Shown piece after piece: positions 1 through 6,118 of a DNA stretch of 11,317 nucleotides (positions are counted from its first letter, which is position 1; the number at the start of each line of letters is the position of its first letter). The translations under genes were made by a program, and so were the position numbers. Origin of the DNA: Thermoleophilia bacterium UBA5186 (GTDB lineage Bacteria; Actinomycetota; Thermoleophilia; Gaiellales; Gaiellaceae); the NCBI GenBank assembly GCA_002413095.1, contig DHWI01000021.1, positions 529 through 11,845 of the forward strand. Direction: 5' to 3'. The notes under the pieces are model-generated. The model saw only the letters and a list, made by a program, of their open reading frames with translations. It had not been told where the DNA came from and did no database searches.

Positions 1-774
<774 letters not shown>

Positions 775-810
775 CCAGGTCCGCACCTGGGCAGCCATGT
801 CCGCCGCAGC

Positions 811-845
811 CATTGTCCGTGGGTCTGGCCCCGGGACATTGTCCG
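811..845. repeat. Hairpin flanked by direct repeats of CATTGTCCG
   Basis: The 87-base gap between two convergent stop codons holds the word CATTGTCCG at 811-819 and again at 837-845, plus a one-base-shorter copy, CATGTCCG, at 796-803. Between and partly within the two full copies, 815-837 folds as GTCC, a 2x2 internal mismatch, GGGT, a 3-base loop, then the complementary GCCC and GGAC arms. There is no T-run after it, so it is not a classical intrinsic terminator, although a bidirectional terminator between convergent genes is possible. The core GGGTCTGGCCCC also resembles a dispersed palindromic element I associate, from memory only, with Thermoleophilia-like contigs. Confidence 0.5.
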
Positions 846-861
846 CAAGGGACGCGGCCGG

Positions 862-1116
862 TCAGAACGGGAGCTTGAAACGCGTCTTTCGTCCGGCCCG
901 CGCGCTCTTGTTCGTCGCCTTCTCCGACGTCCCGAACGGCTTCGCGAGCCACTTCCCGAGCCTGCCGGGCGCCCGCGCGACCTCCCCCTGCAGCGTCGCG
1001 AGGCCCTTGTTGACCGCGCGCTGGGCCTGTCGCGAGCTCCGTGGCGCGACGACCCCGATGACGAAGAGCACCACGCAGGCGACGACGCCGGCCACGACGA
1101 GGACGATCGCGAGCAC
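862..1116 (-). CDS. Small single-pass membrane protein, unknown function
   Basis: I do not recognise a family. The 84-residue product starts at GTG. It has a strongly hydrophobic segment at residues 1-24 (LAIVLVVAGVVACVVLFVIGVV), cut short only by the Pro-Arg at 25-26. A basic, Gln/Lys/Arg-rich cytoplasm-type tail of about 60 residues follows, ending KTRFKLPF. This looks like a small inner-membrane anchor with a positively charged tail, loosely like YtxH-type proteins. A TACGTT hexamer on the minus strand (1128-1123) ends six bases before the GTG and supports this start as leaderless; I see no good Shine-Dalgarno. It is divergent from the Yip1-like gene, 45 bases away, so the two could be co-regulated. 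Antisense shadow frames are common in this GC-rich DNA, but the clean hydrophobic/basic partition argues for a real gene. Confidence 0.62.
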   Translation of the reverse strand: MLAIVLVVAGVVACVVLFVIGVVAPRSSRQAQRAVNKGLATLQGEVARAPGRLGKWLAKPFGTSEKATNKSARAGRKTRFKLPF

Positions 1117-1122
1117 CTGCCG

Positions 1123-1128
1123 AACGTA
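1123..1128 (-). promoter_or_regulatory. Putative leaderless -10 element (TACGTT)
   Basis: TACGTT on the minus strand fits TANNNT and ends six bases upstream of the GTG at 1116. Transcription would then start at or next to the start codon. No convincing -35 is visible. It lies in the 45-base divergent gap, next to the opposing element at 1147-1152. Confidence 0.4.
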
Positions 1129-1146
1129 CCCAACGTCGCCCGTCGT

Positions 1147-1152
1147 TACGCT
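1147..1152 (+). promoter_or_regulatory. Putative leaderless -10 element (TACGCT)
   Basis: TACGCT fits TANNNT and ends nine bases before the ATG at 1162, with no Shine-Dalgarno between them. No -35 match is evident at the usual distance. The position agrees with the pattern at five other gene starts in the window. Confidence 0.4.
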
Positions 1153-1161
1153 GGCGACGCG

Positions 1162-1812
1162 ATGACGAGCTCAGTACACGAGGACGTGTCCGGTCACGCC
1201 GACCGGGCGTGGTGGCGGCGGACGCCCGCCGTCCTGACCGCGCCGCGCCGCGTCTTCGCCGCGCTCGACGACGACGCGAAGGGCGAGCTCGACGCGCGCC
1301 AGGAGCCGCTCACGGCGATCGTCTTCCTCGCCGCCGTCGCTGCGGTGCTCTCGACGCCCGCGACCGGCCGTCTGCTCGACGATCCGGTCATCGACGGCAT
1401 CCTGATCCCCGTCCTCGCGGTCTTCACCGGCGGGATCTACGCCGTATTCGGCTATTTCGTCCTCGGCGGGGCCGTTTACCTCGGCGCCCGTGCGGCTGGA
1501 TCGCAAGGAAGCTACCGGCGCGGCCGCCACATCTTCGGCTTCTCGCTCGTCCCCCTCGCGCTGTCGCTGGTCGTCCTCTGGCCGATCCGACTCGCGCTCT
1601 ACGGAAGCGACTCTTTCCGAAGCGGCGGTTCCGACTCTCCCACGGGCGATCGGATCTTCGACCTAGTCCAGCTCGGATTCGTGCTCTGGACGGTTGTGCT
1701 GCTCGTCGTCGGGCTCCGCACCGTCGAGCGTTGGGGCTGGGGACGCGCGCTCGCCGCCCTCACCGCGGCGCTCGCGGTCGTTGCCGCGCTTGTGGCGCTA
1801 TTTCGGCTCTAG
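1162..1812 (+). CDS. Yip1-like multi-pass membrane protein
   Basis: The 216-residue integral membrane protein has a charged N terminus (residues 1-47) containing WWRRTPAVLTAPRRVFAAL, the lead-in typical of bacterial Yip1-domain proteins. About five membrane segments follow, near 50-66, 79-109 (long enough for two passes), 124-146, 166-186 and 195-214. A polar, Ser/Gly/Asp-rich loop lies at 148-164. No catalytic motif is visible and the molecular role of bacterial Yip1-domain proteins is not well defined. I chose the ATG at 1162 because a TANNNT hexamer lies nine bases upstream and the hydrophilic N terminus fits the family. Its last 53 bases overlap the 3' end of panB on the other strand. The family call is by resemblance; an uncharacterised membrane protein is the safe description. 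Confidence 0.75.
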   Translation: MTSSVHEDVSGHADRAWWRRTPAVLTAPRRVFAALDDDAKGELDARQEPLTAIVFLAAVAAVLSTPATGRLLDDPVIDGILIPVLAVFTGGIYAVFGYFVLGGAVYLGARAAGSQGSYRRGRHIFGFSLVPLALSLVVLWPIRLALYGSDSFRSGGSDSPTGDRIFDLVQLGFVLWTVVLLVVGLRTVERWGWGRALAALTAALAVVAALVALFRL

Positions 1813-2698
1813 CTGCAGCGAGCTCCACCTCGAACGCCTCGAGCTCCTCGGCGGGCATGGAATAGGTGTGCTGCTCCTCCGGAAACGTCCCTCCCCTGAC
1901 GTCGGCGACGTACTCCTCGAGCGCGCGCCGTGTCTCCGCGGCGAGGTCGGCGTACTGCTTGACGAAGCGAGGAGACCGCCCCTCGTAAAGCCCGAGCATG
2001 TCGTGGTAGACGAGCACCTGACCGTCGGTGTCGGCTCCCGCGCCGATCCCGATCGTCGGGATCTCGAGCGCCTCGGTGATCCGCGCCGCCACGGGCGCGG
2101 GCACCGCCTCCAGCACGAGCGCAAAACAGCCGGCCTGCTCGAGTGCGAGCGCGTCTTCGAGCATCCGCCGCGCCTTCTCGGCCGTTCGGCCCTGCGCCTT
2201 GAACCCGCCGAGCGCGGTTGCCGATTGCGGCGTCAGCCCGAGATGGCCCATGACCGGAATCCCCGCCTCGACGATCGCGCGCGCGCGCGACACCATCGGG
2301 CCGGCGCCCTCGAGCTTGACGACGTCCGCGCCCGCCTCCTTGACGAATCGGATCGAGTTCTCGAGCGCGCTTTCGTCAGACACCTGGTATGACCCGAACG
2401 GCAGGTCGCCGACGACGAGCGGACGCCTCGCGGCGCGCGTCACGCTCTTCGTCAGGAAGAGCATCTCGTCCACCGTGACCGGGACGGTCGAGTCGTGACC
2501 GAGCACGACCATCGCGGCGGTGTCCCCGACGAGGATCAGGTCGACGCCCGCCGCGTCGGCGAGCCGCGCCCCGGGGGCATCGTAGGCCGTGACCATGACG
2601 ATCTTCTCGCCGCGGCGCTTCATTTCGATGAGCTCGGGCACCGGCAGCTTCCCGGGCGCCGGGGTGTTCGGGGCTGGGGTACGCGGGCGGGTGCTCAT
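1760..2698 (-). CDS. panB: PanB, 3-methyl-2-oxobutanoate hydroxymethyltransferase
   Basis: PanB transfers a hydroxymethyl group from 5,10-methylene-tetrahydrofolate to 2-oxoisovalerate, giving ketopantoate, the first committed step of pantothenate (coenzyme A) synthesis in the cytoplasm. The 312-residue product carries the family core in order: MKRRGEKIVMVTAYD (26-40), the metal-binding Asp in LVGDT (59), VGDLPFGSY (Asp98), KLEG (128-131), GHLGLTPQ (151-158), the proposed general base in LEAVP (Glu197) and IPTIGIGAG (213-221). Length exceeds the usual ~265-285 because of a Pro-rich N terminus (1-18) and a charged C-terminal tail after about 290. The ATG shares ATGA (2695-2698) with the panC stop, and AAGGAG lies seven bases upstream, so the start is well supported. 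It is the last gene of the minus-strand run and overlaps the Yip1-like gene tail to tail by 53 bases. Confidence 0.97.
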   Translation of the reverse strand: MSTRPRTPAPNTPAPGKLPVPELIEMKRRGEKIVMVTAYDAPGARLADAAGVDLILVGDTAAMVVLGHDSTVPVTVDEMLFLTKSVTRAARRPLVVGDLPFGSYQVSDESALENSIRFVKEAGADVVKLEGAGPMVSRARAIVEAGIPVMGHLGLTPQSATALGGFKAQGRTAEKARRMLEDALALEQAGCFALVLEAVPAPVAARITEALEIPTIGIGAGADTDGQVLVYHDMLGLYEGRSPRFVKQYADLAAETRRALEEYVADVRGGTFPEEQHTYSMPAEELEAFEVELAAARAEIAPQARQRPRAPR

Positions 2699-3474
2699 TG
2701 CTTCGCTCCTTCGAGGGGGACGTTGTCGATCAGGCGAGTCGAGCCGACGCGGACCGCGCCTGCCAGCACGCGGGGGTCGAAGTCGGCGACGGCGACGTAG
2801 TCGACCTCGAGGCCGTCGAGGGCCGCCAGCGCCGTGCCAACGGGATCGTCGGCCGCCGCGCCGGCGTGCAGGGCGCGCGGCAGGGTCAGACCCCGGGCCC
2901 TGTCCTCGGGGGACAGGAGGACGTTGCGGGACGAGAGCGCGAGTCCGTCGGCGTCACGCACGGTCGGCAGGACGCGCAGCTCGAGGTCGAGGTCCAGGTC
3001 GGCCGCCATCCGCCGCAGAACCGCCGCCTGCTGCGCGTCCTTCTGGCCGAAGTACGCGCGCCTCGGCCGGACGATGTTGAACAGCTTGAGGCACACCGTC
3101 GCGACGCCGCGGAAGTGCCCGGGACGGAACGTGCCCTCGAGCCCACGCGAGAGCTCCTCCACCTCGACCCAGGTCTGGAAGCCGGGCGGATAGAGCTCGT
3201 CCGCGCTCGGGGCGAAGAGGACGTCCACGCCCTCGGCCTCGGCGAGCTGCGCGTCGCGTTCCTCGTCGCGCGGATAGCGCTCGAGGTCGGCCGTGTCCGC
3301 GAACTGGGCCGGATTGACGAACAGCGAGGCGACGACGGTCTCCGACTCGGCCCGAGCGGCACGGAAGAGCGAGAGATGCCCCTCGTGGAACGCGCCCATG
3401 GTCGGGACGAGTCCCACGTCGCCGCTGTCGCGCAACGCTTCGCGCAGCTCCAGGATCGTCCGGATCGTTCTCAC
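2695..3474 (-). CDS. panC: PanC, pantothenate synthetase
   Basis: PanC (pantoate-beta-alanine ligase) joins pantoate and beta-alanine through a pantoyl-adenylate, the last step of pantothenate synthesis. The 259-residue product is slightly shorter than the usual ~280. Visible motifs are VPTMGAFHEGHLSL (23-36, HIGH-like nucleotide-binding His30 and His33), FVNPAQF (52-58), YPRDEERD (67-74), GHFRGVATVCLKLFNIVRP (119-137), YFGQKDAQQ (141-149), LSSRN (180-184, KMSKS-like) and TRLIDN (246-251). Start is GTG, sharing GTGA (3471-3474) with the stop of the DUF2520 gene; GGAGG lies ten bases upstream. The stop overlaps panB in the same 4-base way, so translation of the three genes is probably coupled. 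panD (aspartate decarboxylase), which makes the beta-alanine, is not in the window. Confidence 0.97.
   Translation of the reverse strand: MRTIRTILELREALRDSGDVGLVPTMGAFHEGHLSLFRAARAESETVVASLFVNPAQFADTADLERYPRDEERDAQLAEAEGVDVLFAPSADELYPPGFQTWVEVEELSRGLEGTFRPGHFRGVATVCLKLFNIVRPRRAYFGQKDAQQAAVLRRMAADLDLDLELRVLPTVRDADGLALSSRNVLLSPEDRARGLTLPRALHAGAAADDPVGTALAALDGLEVDYVAVADFDPRVLAGAVRVGSTRLIDNVPLEGAKQ
2706..2711 (-). promoter_or_regulatory. Ribosome binding site of panB (AAGGAG)
   Basis: AAGGAG, read on the minus strand inside the end of panC, lies seven bases before the panB ATG. It confirms the ATG within the ATGA overlap as the start, in place of the internal Met26. Confidence 0.75.
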
Positions 3475-4130
3475 CGCGCCGTCGCCTCCGCGAGCACCTC
3501 GTAGACCGGTTCCAGGTCAGGGCGGACGCGGCGGATCGCCCGCCGGTGCGCGTCGACCGTCCCCCAATCGCCACGCGCGATCGGGCCGGTGAGCTCGAAG
3601 CCGTTCTCGATCGTCCGGCGCATCAGCGGCACGAGCGCCTCGGGCGGCGCGCCCGCCTCCTCGAAGAGCTCGCTCGCAACGGCGTGGAGCGTGACGAGAT
3701 AGTTCGACGCGATCGCGGCGCCCGCGTGGTAGAGCGGCCGGGCCTCGTCAGCGAGCGCGAACGGCTCGAGGCCGAGCGTCTCGGCGAGCGCGAACCCGTG
3801 CGCGCGGCCCTCGTCCGTCTCGGCGGTCACGGCTCCGTAGCTGCCGTCGAGCTGCGCCGCGCTCCCGCCCGCGACGAAGGTCTGGAGCGGATGCAGGCCG
3901 AAGCGCCGCTCATGGGGGTCGAGCGCGCTCAGCGGGTTCGCCCCGCTCGTGTGCGCGATCCACGGGCCTGGCTCGACGGAACGAGCGACTTCTGCGATCG
4001 CGCGGTCGGGCACGCAAAGGAGCACGAGCTCCGCGCCGGCCTCGAGGACGCTGACGCCGCGCTCGTGCAAGCGGGCGGCGATGGCCGAGCCAACACGGCC
4101 GCGACCTACGATCTGGATGCTCTCGAACAT
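3471..4130 (-). CDS. Rossmann-like / DUF2520 domain protein
   Basis: The 219-residue product has an N-terminal dinucleotide-binding stretch, IQIVGRGRVGSAIA (5-18, GxGxxG at Gly9, Gly11, Gly14), then LVLLCVPDRAIAEVA (35-49) and IAHTSGANPLSAL (58-70). The DUF2520 part follows: FGLHPLQTF (77-85), RPLYHAGAAIASNYLVTLHA (131-150) and LTGPIARGD (180-188). The fold is that of 6-phosphogluconate dehydrogenase-like NAD(P) enzymes; the reaction of this family is not established. The first Rossmann unit is shorter than in relatives I remember (usually 280-300 residues in total). The ATG at 4130 is chosen because GGAG sits eight bases upstream and the GxGxxG strand follows at once; the frame stays open further up only as a shadow of the GNAT gene. 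It overlaps panC by GTGA. In Mycobacterium tuberculosis the homologue also precedes panC. A role in pantothenate synthesis, perhaps ketopantoate reduction, is inference. Confidence 0.88.
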   Translation of the reverse strand: MFESIQIVGRGRVGSAIAARLHERGVSVLEAGAELVLLCVPDRAIAEVARSVEPGPWIAHTSGANPLSALDPHERRFGLHPLQTFVAGGSAAQLDGSYGAVTAETDEGRAHGFALAETLGLEPFALADEARPLYHAGAAIASNYLVTLHAVASELFEEAGAPPEALVPLMRRTIENGFELTGPIARGDWGTVDAHRRAIRRVRPDLEPVYEVLAEATAR

Positions 4131-4138
4131 CTGTCTCG

Positions 4139-4142
4139 CTCC
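4139..4142 (-). promoter_or_regulatory. Ribosome binding site of the DUF2520 gene (GGAG)
   Basis: GGAG (within TGGAG), read on the minus strand, lies eight bases before the ATG at 4130. It decides that start over the longer open frame that runs back through the GNAT gene. Confidence 0.6.
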
Positions 4143-4174
4143 AGTTCCGTATCGGATACCGGGCAGCGAGAAGT

Positions 4175-4786
4175 CTATCCCGCTGAGGTCAGCTTTCGGT
4201 CGATCCGCGCCTCGAGCGCCGCTCGCACCTCGGGCCAGTCCTCGTCGATCAGGCTGTACCAGGCCGAATCGCGCCGCTCGCCGTCGCGCACGACCATGTG
4301 CCGGCGGTGGATGCCCTCGAACTGCGCCGGGATCGCGGCCAGCGCCCTCCGCGCCCGCTCGTTCTTCGCGTCCGTCTTGAACTCGACGCGGTAGAGGCCG
4401 AGCTCGTCGAACGCGTGTCGCAGGAGCAGGTACTTCGCCTCGACGTTCGCCCCCGTGTCCCAGGCCGCGCTCCCGAGCCACGTGTTGCCGATCTCGACCG
4501 AGCGATCGTGCTCCCGGAAGTTCATGTAGCTCGTGTGGCCGAGCGGAACGCCCCCGACGATCTGGGCGAACGGCGCAATGCGGCCGGCCCCTTGCTCCGC
4601 TCGCATGTAGCCAAACCACCGCGCCCACAGCTCGGGGCTGTCGCCGCCGCGAATCACCATCCAGTCCCACACCGCCCGATCGGCGCGCGCCGCCTCCCAG
4701 AGCGGCTCGTCGTGCCATGGGCCGAGCGGCTCGAGCGTGACGATTCGTCCCTCCAGCCGCGTCGACAGAGCGTCCATCACCTGCAT
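4175..4786 (-). CDS. GNAT-family N-acetyltransferase (RimJ/RimL-like)
   Basis: The product (203 residues from ATG 4786) resembles the Acetyltransf_3 group of GNAT enzymes, which move acetyl from acetyl-CoA to an amine. It opens MQVMDALSTRLEGRIVTLEPLG, a usual RimJ/RimL-like beginning. Further in come GHTSYMNFREHDRSVEIGNTWL, TGANVEAKYLLLRHAFDELG (the CoA-binding helix region) and RVEFKTDAKNERARRAL, typical of the family. The RDSAWYSLIDEDWPEV stretch near the C terminus is also characteristic. The true substrate cannot be read from sequence. The start is uncertain: GTG at 4807 would give 210 residues, and ATG at 4777 would give 200. I prefer 4786, because 4807 runs into the likely fmdB promoter. 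A 44-base gap separates it from the DUF2520 gene downstream, so co-transcription with the pantothenate genes is likely, but a functional link is not implied. Confidence 0.88.
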   Translation of the reverse strand: MQVMDALSTRLEGRIVTLEPLGPWHDEPLWEAARADRAVWDWMVIRGGDSPELWARWFGYMRAEQGAGRIAPFAQIVGGVPLGHTSYMNFREHDRSVEIGNTWLGSAAWDTGANVEAKYLLLRHAFDELGLYRVEFKTDAKNERARRALAAIPAQFEGIHRRHMVVRDGERRDSAWYSLIDEDWPEVRAALEARIDRKLTSAG

Positions 4787-4788
4787 AT

Positions 4789-4818
4789 TTGCGACCCGTC
4801 CGGACACGTGCCTAGACT
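4789..4818 (+). promoter_or_regulatory. Promoter of fmdB (TTGCGA, 18 bp, TAGACT), probably leaderless
   Basis: TTGCGA at 4789-4794 and TAGACT at 4813-4818 are separated by 18 bases and fit -35 and -10 boxes for a housekeeping sigma factor. The -10 ends nine bases before the ATG at 4828, which would put the transcription start at or within a couple of bases of the start codon. This is the best-formed promoter in the window and would drive fmdB, the glycosylase gene and tsaE. Confidence 0.55.
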
Positions 4819-4827
4819 CTCGCAGCG

Positions 4828-5037
4828 ATGCCGATCTACGAGTACGCGTGCATGGAGTGCGAATCGCACTTCGAGGAGCTCGTCCGGAACGGCGAGGAAC
4901 CGCCCTGTCCCGAGTGCGGCGCCTCGAACGTCCTGAACCAGCTCTCCGTCTTCGCGCCTACTGCGGTCGGCAGCGCCGCACTCCGCGGCGGTTCCTCCGG
5001 CGGATGCTGCGGCGGAAGTTGTGGCTGCGGCTCCTGA
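4828..5037 (+). CDS. FmdB-type zinc-ribbon protein
   Basis: The 69-residue product begins MPIYEYACMECESHFEEL, the hallmark of the FmdB/putative regulatory zinc-ribbon family. Two knuckles supply four ligands: Cys8 and Cys11 (CMEC), Cys27 and Cys30 (CPEC). The C terminus is a Gly/Ser/Cys-rich tail (GGSSGGCCGGSCGCGS) with four more cysteines at 60, 61, 65 and 67, common in actinobacterial members. The family was named as a possible regulator of formamidase genes, but its function in most bacteria is unknown. The ATG follows a promoter-like sequence with almost no leader. The last 17 bases overlap the start of the uracil-DNA glycosylase gene. The FmdB/glycosylase pair recurs in actinobacteria, to my recollection. 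Confidence 0.93.
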   Translation: MPIYEYACMECESHFEELVRNGEEPPCPECGASNVLNQLSVFAPTAVGSAALRGGSSGGCCGGSCGCGS

Positions 5038-5677
5038 GCTGACCCAGGCCGACCAGCTCGCCGCCCTCGAGGCGCAGGTCGCGACGTGCACGAAATGCAG
5101 GCTCCACGAGACTCGGAGCCGCACCGTCTTCGGCGTGGGTAGCCCGACTGCCGACCTGATGTTCGTCGGGGAGGCGCCCGGCTTCCACGAGGACCGGCAG
5201 GGCATACCCTTCGTGGGCCAAGCGGGGAAGCTCCTAGACAAGCTGCTTGGGGGGATCGGCCTCACGCGCGACGACGTCTACATCGCGAACGTCCTCAAGT
5301 CGCGCCCGCCCGGCAACCGCGACCCGCAGCTGGACGAGATCTCCGCCTGCGAGGGCTGGCTGTTCCGCCAGATCGCGATCATCCAGCCGACGATCGTGGC
5401 GACCCTCGGGAACTTCGCGACGAAGCTCCTCTCCGGAAAGCCGCTCGGGATCACGCGCGTGCACGGTGTCGAGCAGCCGACCACGGTCGGAGGCAGCCGA
5501 GTCCTGCTCTATCCGCTCTACCACCCGGCCGCCGCGCTCTACACGCCCGCGATGCTCAAGGTGCTCGAACAGGACTTCGCGCGCATCCCGGAGCTGCTCG
5601 GAGGCGACGAGCCGGCGATCGAGCCCGTCGTGGTCGAGGCCGTGCACGAGCCCGCGGTCCAGCTCAGCATCTTCTGA
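5021..5677 (+). CDS. Family 4-type uracil-DNA glycosylase
   Basis: The enzyme removes uracil from DNA, the first step of base excision repair after cytosine deamination. The 218-residue product shows CTKCRLHETR (Cys23, Cys26), FVGEAPGFHEDRQGIPFVGQAGK (48-70, active-site region and uracil pocket), NVLKSRPPGNRDP (90-102) and YHPAA (167-171). Family 4 enzymes bind a 4Fe-4S cluster through four cysteines. Cys23, Cys26 and Cys110 are in place, but the usual third ligand, Cys in NVxKCRPP, is Ser94 here. The spacing of 16 to Cys110 is as in the Thermotoga protein. A C-terminal extension of about 25 residues is acidic/hydrophobic. Start is GTG at 5021, 17 bases inside fmdB, with GGCGGA just upstream. 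Its stop overlaps the presumed CTG start of tsaE by four bases. Confidence 0.93.
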   Translation: MAAAPELTQADQLAALEAQVATCTKCRLHETRSRTVFGVGSPTADLMFVGEAPGFHEDRQGIPFVGQAGKLLDKLLGGIGLTRDDVYIANVLKSRPPGNRDPQLDEISACEGWLFRQIAIIQPTIVATLGNFATKLLSGKPLGITRVHGVEQPTTVGGSRVLLYPLYHPAAALYTPAMLKVLEQDFARIPELLGGDEPAIEPVVVEAVHEPAVQLSIF

Positions 5678-6108
5678 TCACGGTCGAGTCGTTCTCGGCC
5701 GCGGAGACCGAGAAGATCGGGGCGGAGCTGGCCGGGGATCTTCGTCTCGGAGACGTCGTCACGGTCTCGGGTGACCTCGGCGCGGGGAAGACGCCCTTCG
5801 TCCGCGGCGCCTGCCGTGCGCTCGGCTTCGACGGTCCGGTCACGAGCCCGACGTTCACGATCGCCCACCGCTATGAGGGCGACGTCGCGATCTCGCATCT
5901 CGATCTCTACCGCTTCGAGGGAGTGTCGGCGGCGGAGTGGGGCGATGTCGAGCCGTACTTCGACGACGCGGTGGTGTTCGTCGAATGGCCCGAGGCGGGT
6001 GCCGGAGCGATCCCCCCGCCGCGCGTCGCGGTGCGGCTGCTCCATCGCGGGGGCGATTTGAGGACGATCGAGGTCGAGGATCTAGGCACGTCCGATCAAA
6101 CCGCCTAG
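5674..6108 (+). CDS. tsaE: TsaE, ATPase for t6A tRNA modification (CTG start)
   Basis: TsaE is the small P-loop ATPase that works with TsaB and TsaD to make N6-threonylcarbamoyladenosine at position 37 of ANN-decoding tRNAs. From CTG 5674 the product has 144 residues, a normal family length: ITVESFSAAETEKIGAELA, Walker A GDLGAGKT (33-40), SPTFTIAHRY (58-67), HLDLYRFEG (75-83) and VEWPE (103-107). No ATG, GTG or TTG occurs in frame between an upstream stop at 5140-5142 and GTG 5923, which lies after the Walker A and LDLYRF motifs, so a canonical start would destroy the protein. CTGA (5674-5677) overlaps the glycosylase stop, matching the ATGA/GTGA junctions elsewhere. ATC at 5677 is the alternative. 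No Shine-Dalgarno is visible. Pro41 replaces the usual Thr after GKT. The stop TAG begins the TAGGGT element of the next gene. Confidence 0.9.
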   Translation: MITVESFSAAETEKIGAELAGDLRLGDVVTVSGDLGAGKTPFVRGACRALGFDGPVTSPTFTIAHRYEGDVAISHLDLYRFEGVSAAEWGDVEPYFDDAVVFVEWPEAGAGAIPPPRVAVRLLHRGGDLRTIEVEDLGTSDQTA

Positions 6109-6111
6109 GGT
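6106..6111 (+). promoter_or_regulatory. Putative leaderless -10 element (TAGGGT) beginning with the tsaE stop codon
   Basis: TAGGGT fits TANNNT and ends seven bases before the GTG at 6119. Its first three bases are the tsaE stop codon. No clear -35 is seen. If real, the metzincin-like gene has its own transcript. Confidence 0.4.
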
Positions 6112-6118
6112 TCGACTG

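Noticed and set aside
815..837. Call of a classical rho-independent terminator
   Set aside because: The stem has an internal mismatch and there is no T-run on either side, so I report it as a hairpin/repeat only.
1694..2392. A plus-strand open frame of 232 codons opposite panB
   Set aside because: It is antisense to an unmistakable PanB core and shows no domain.
2698..3504. A plus-strand open frame of 268 codons opposite panC
   Set aside because: It is the complementary shadow of panC, rich in Arg, Glu and Gly, with no recognisable motif.
4131..4718. Upstream extension of the DUF2520 frame (it stays open to 4718)
   Set aside because: The added segment is an Arg/Gly-rich shadow of the GNAT gene in another frame; the GGAG-preceded ATG at 4130 leads directly into the GxGxxG motif.
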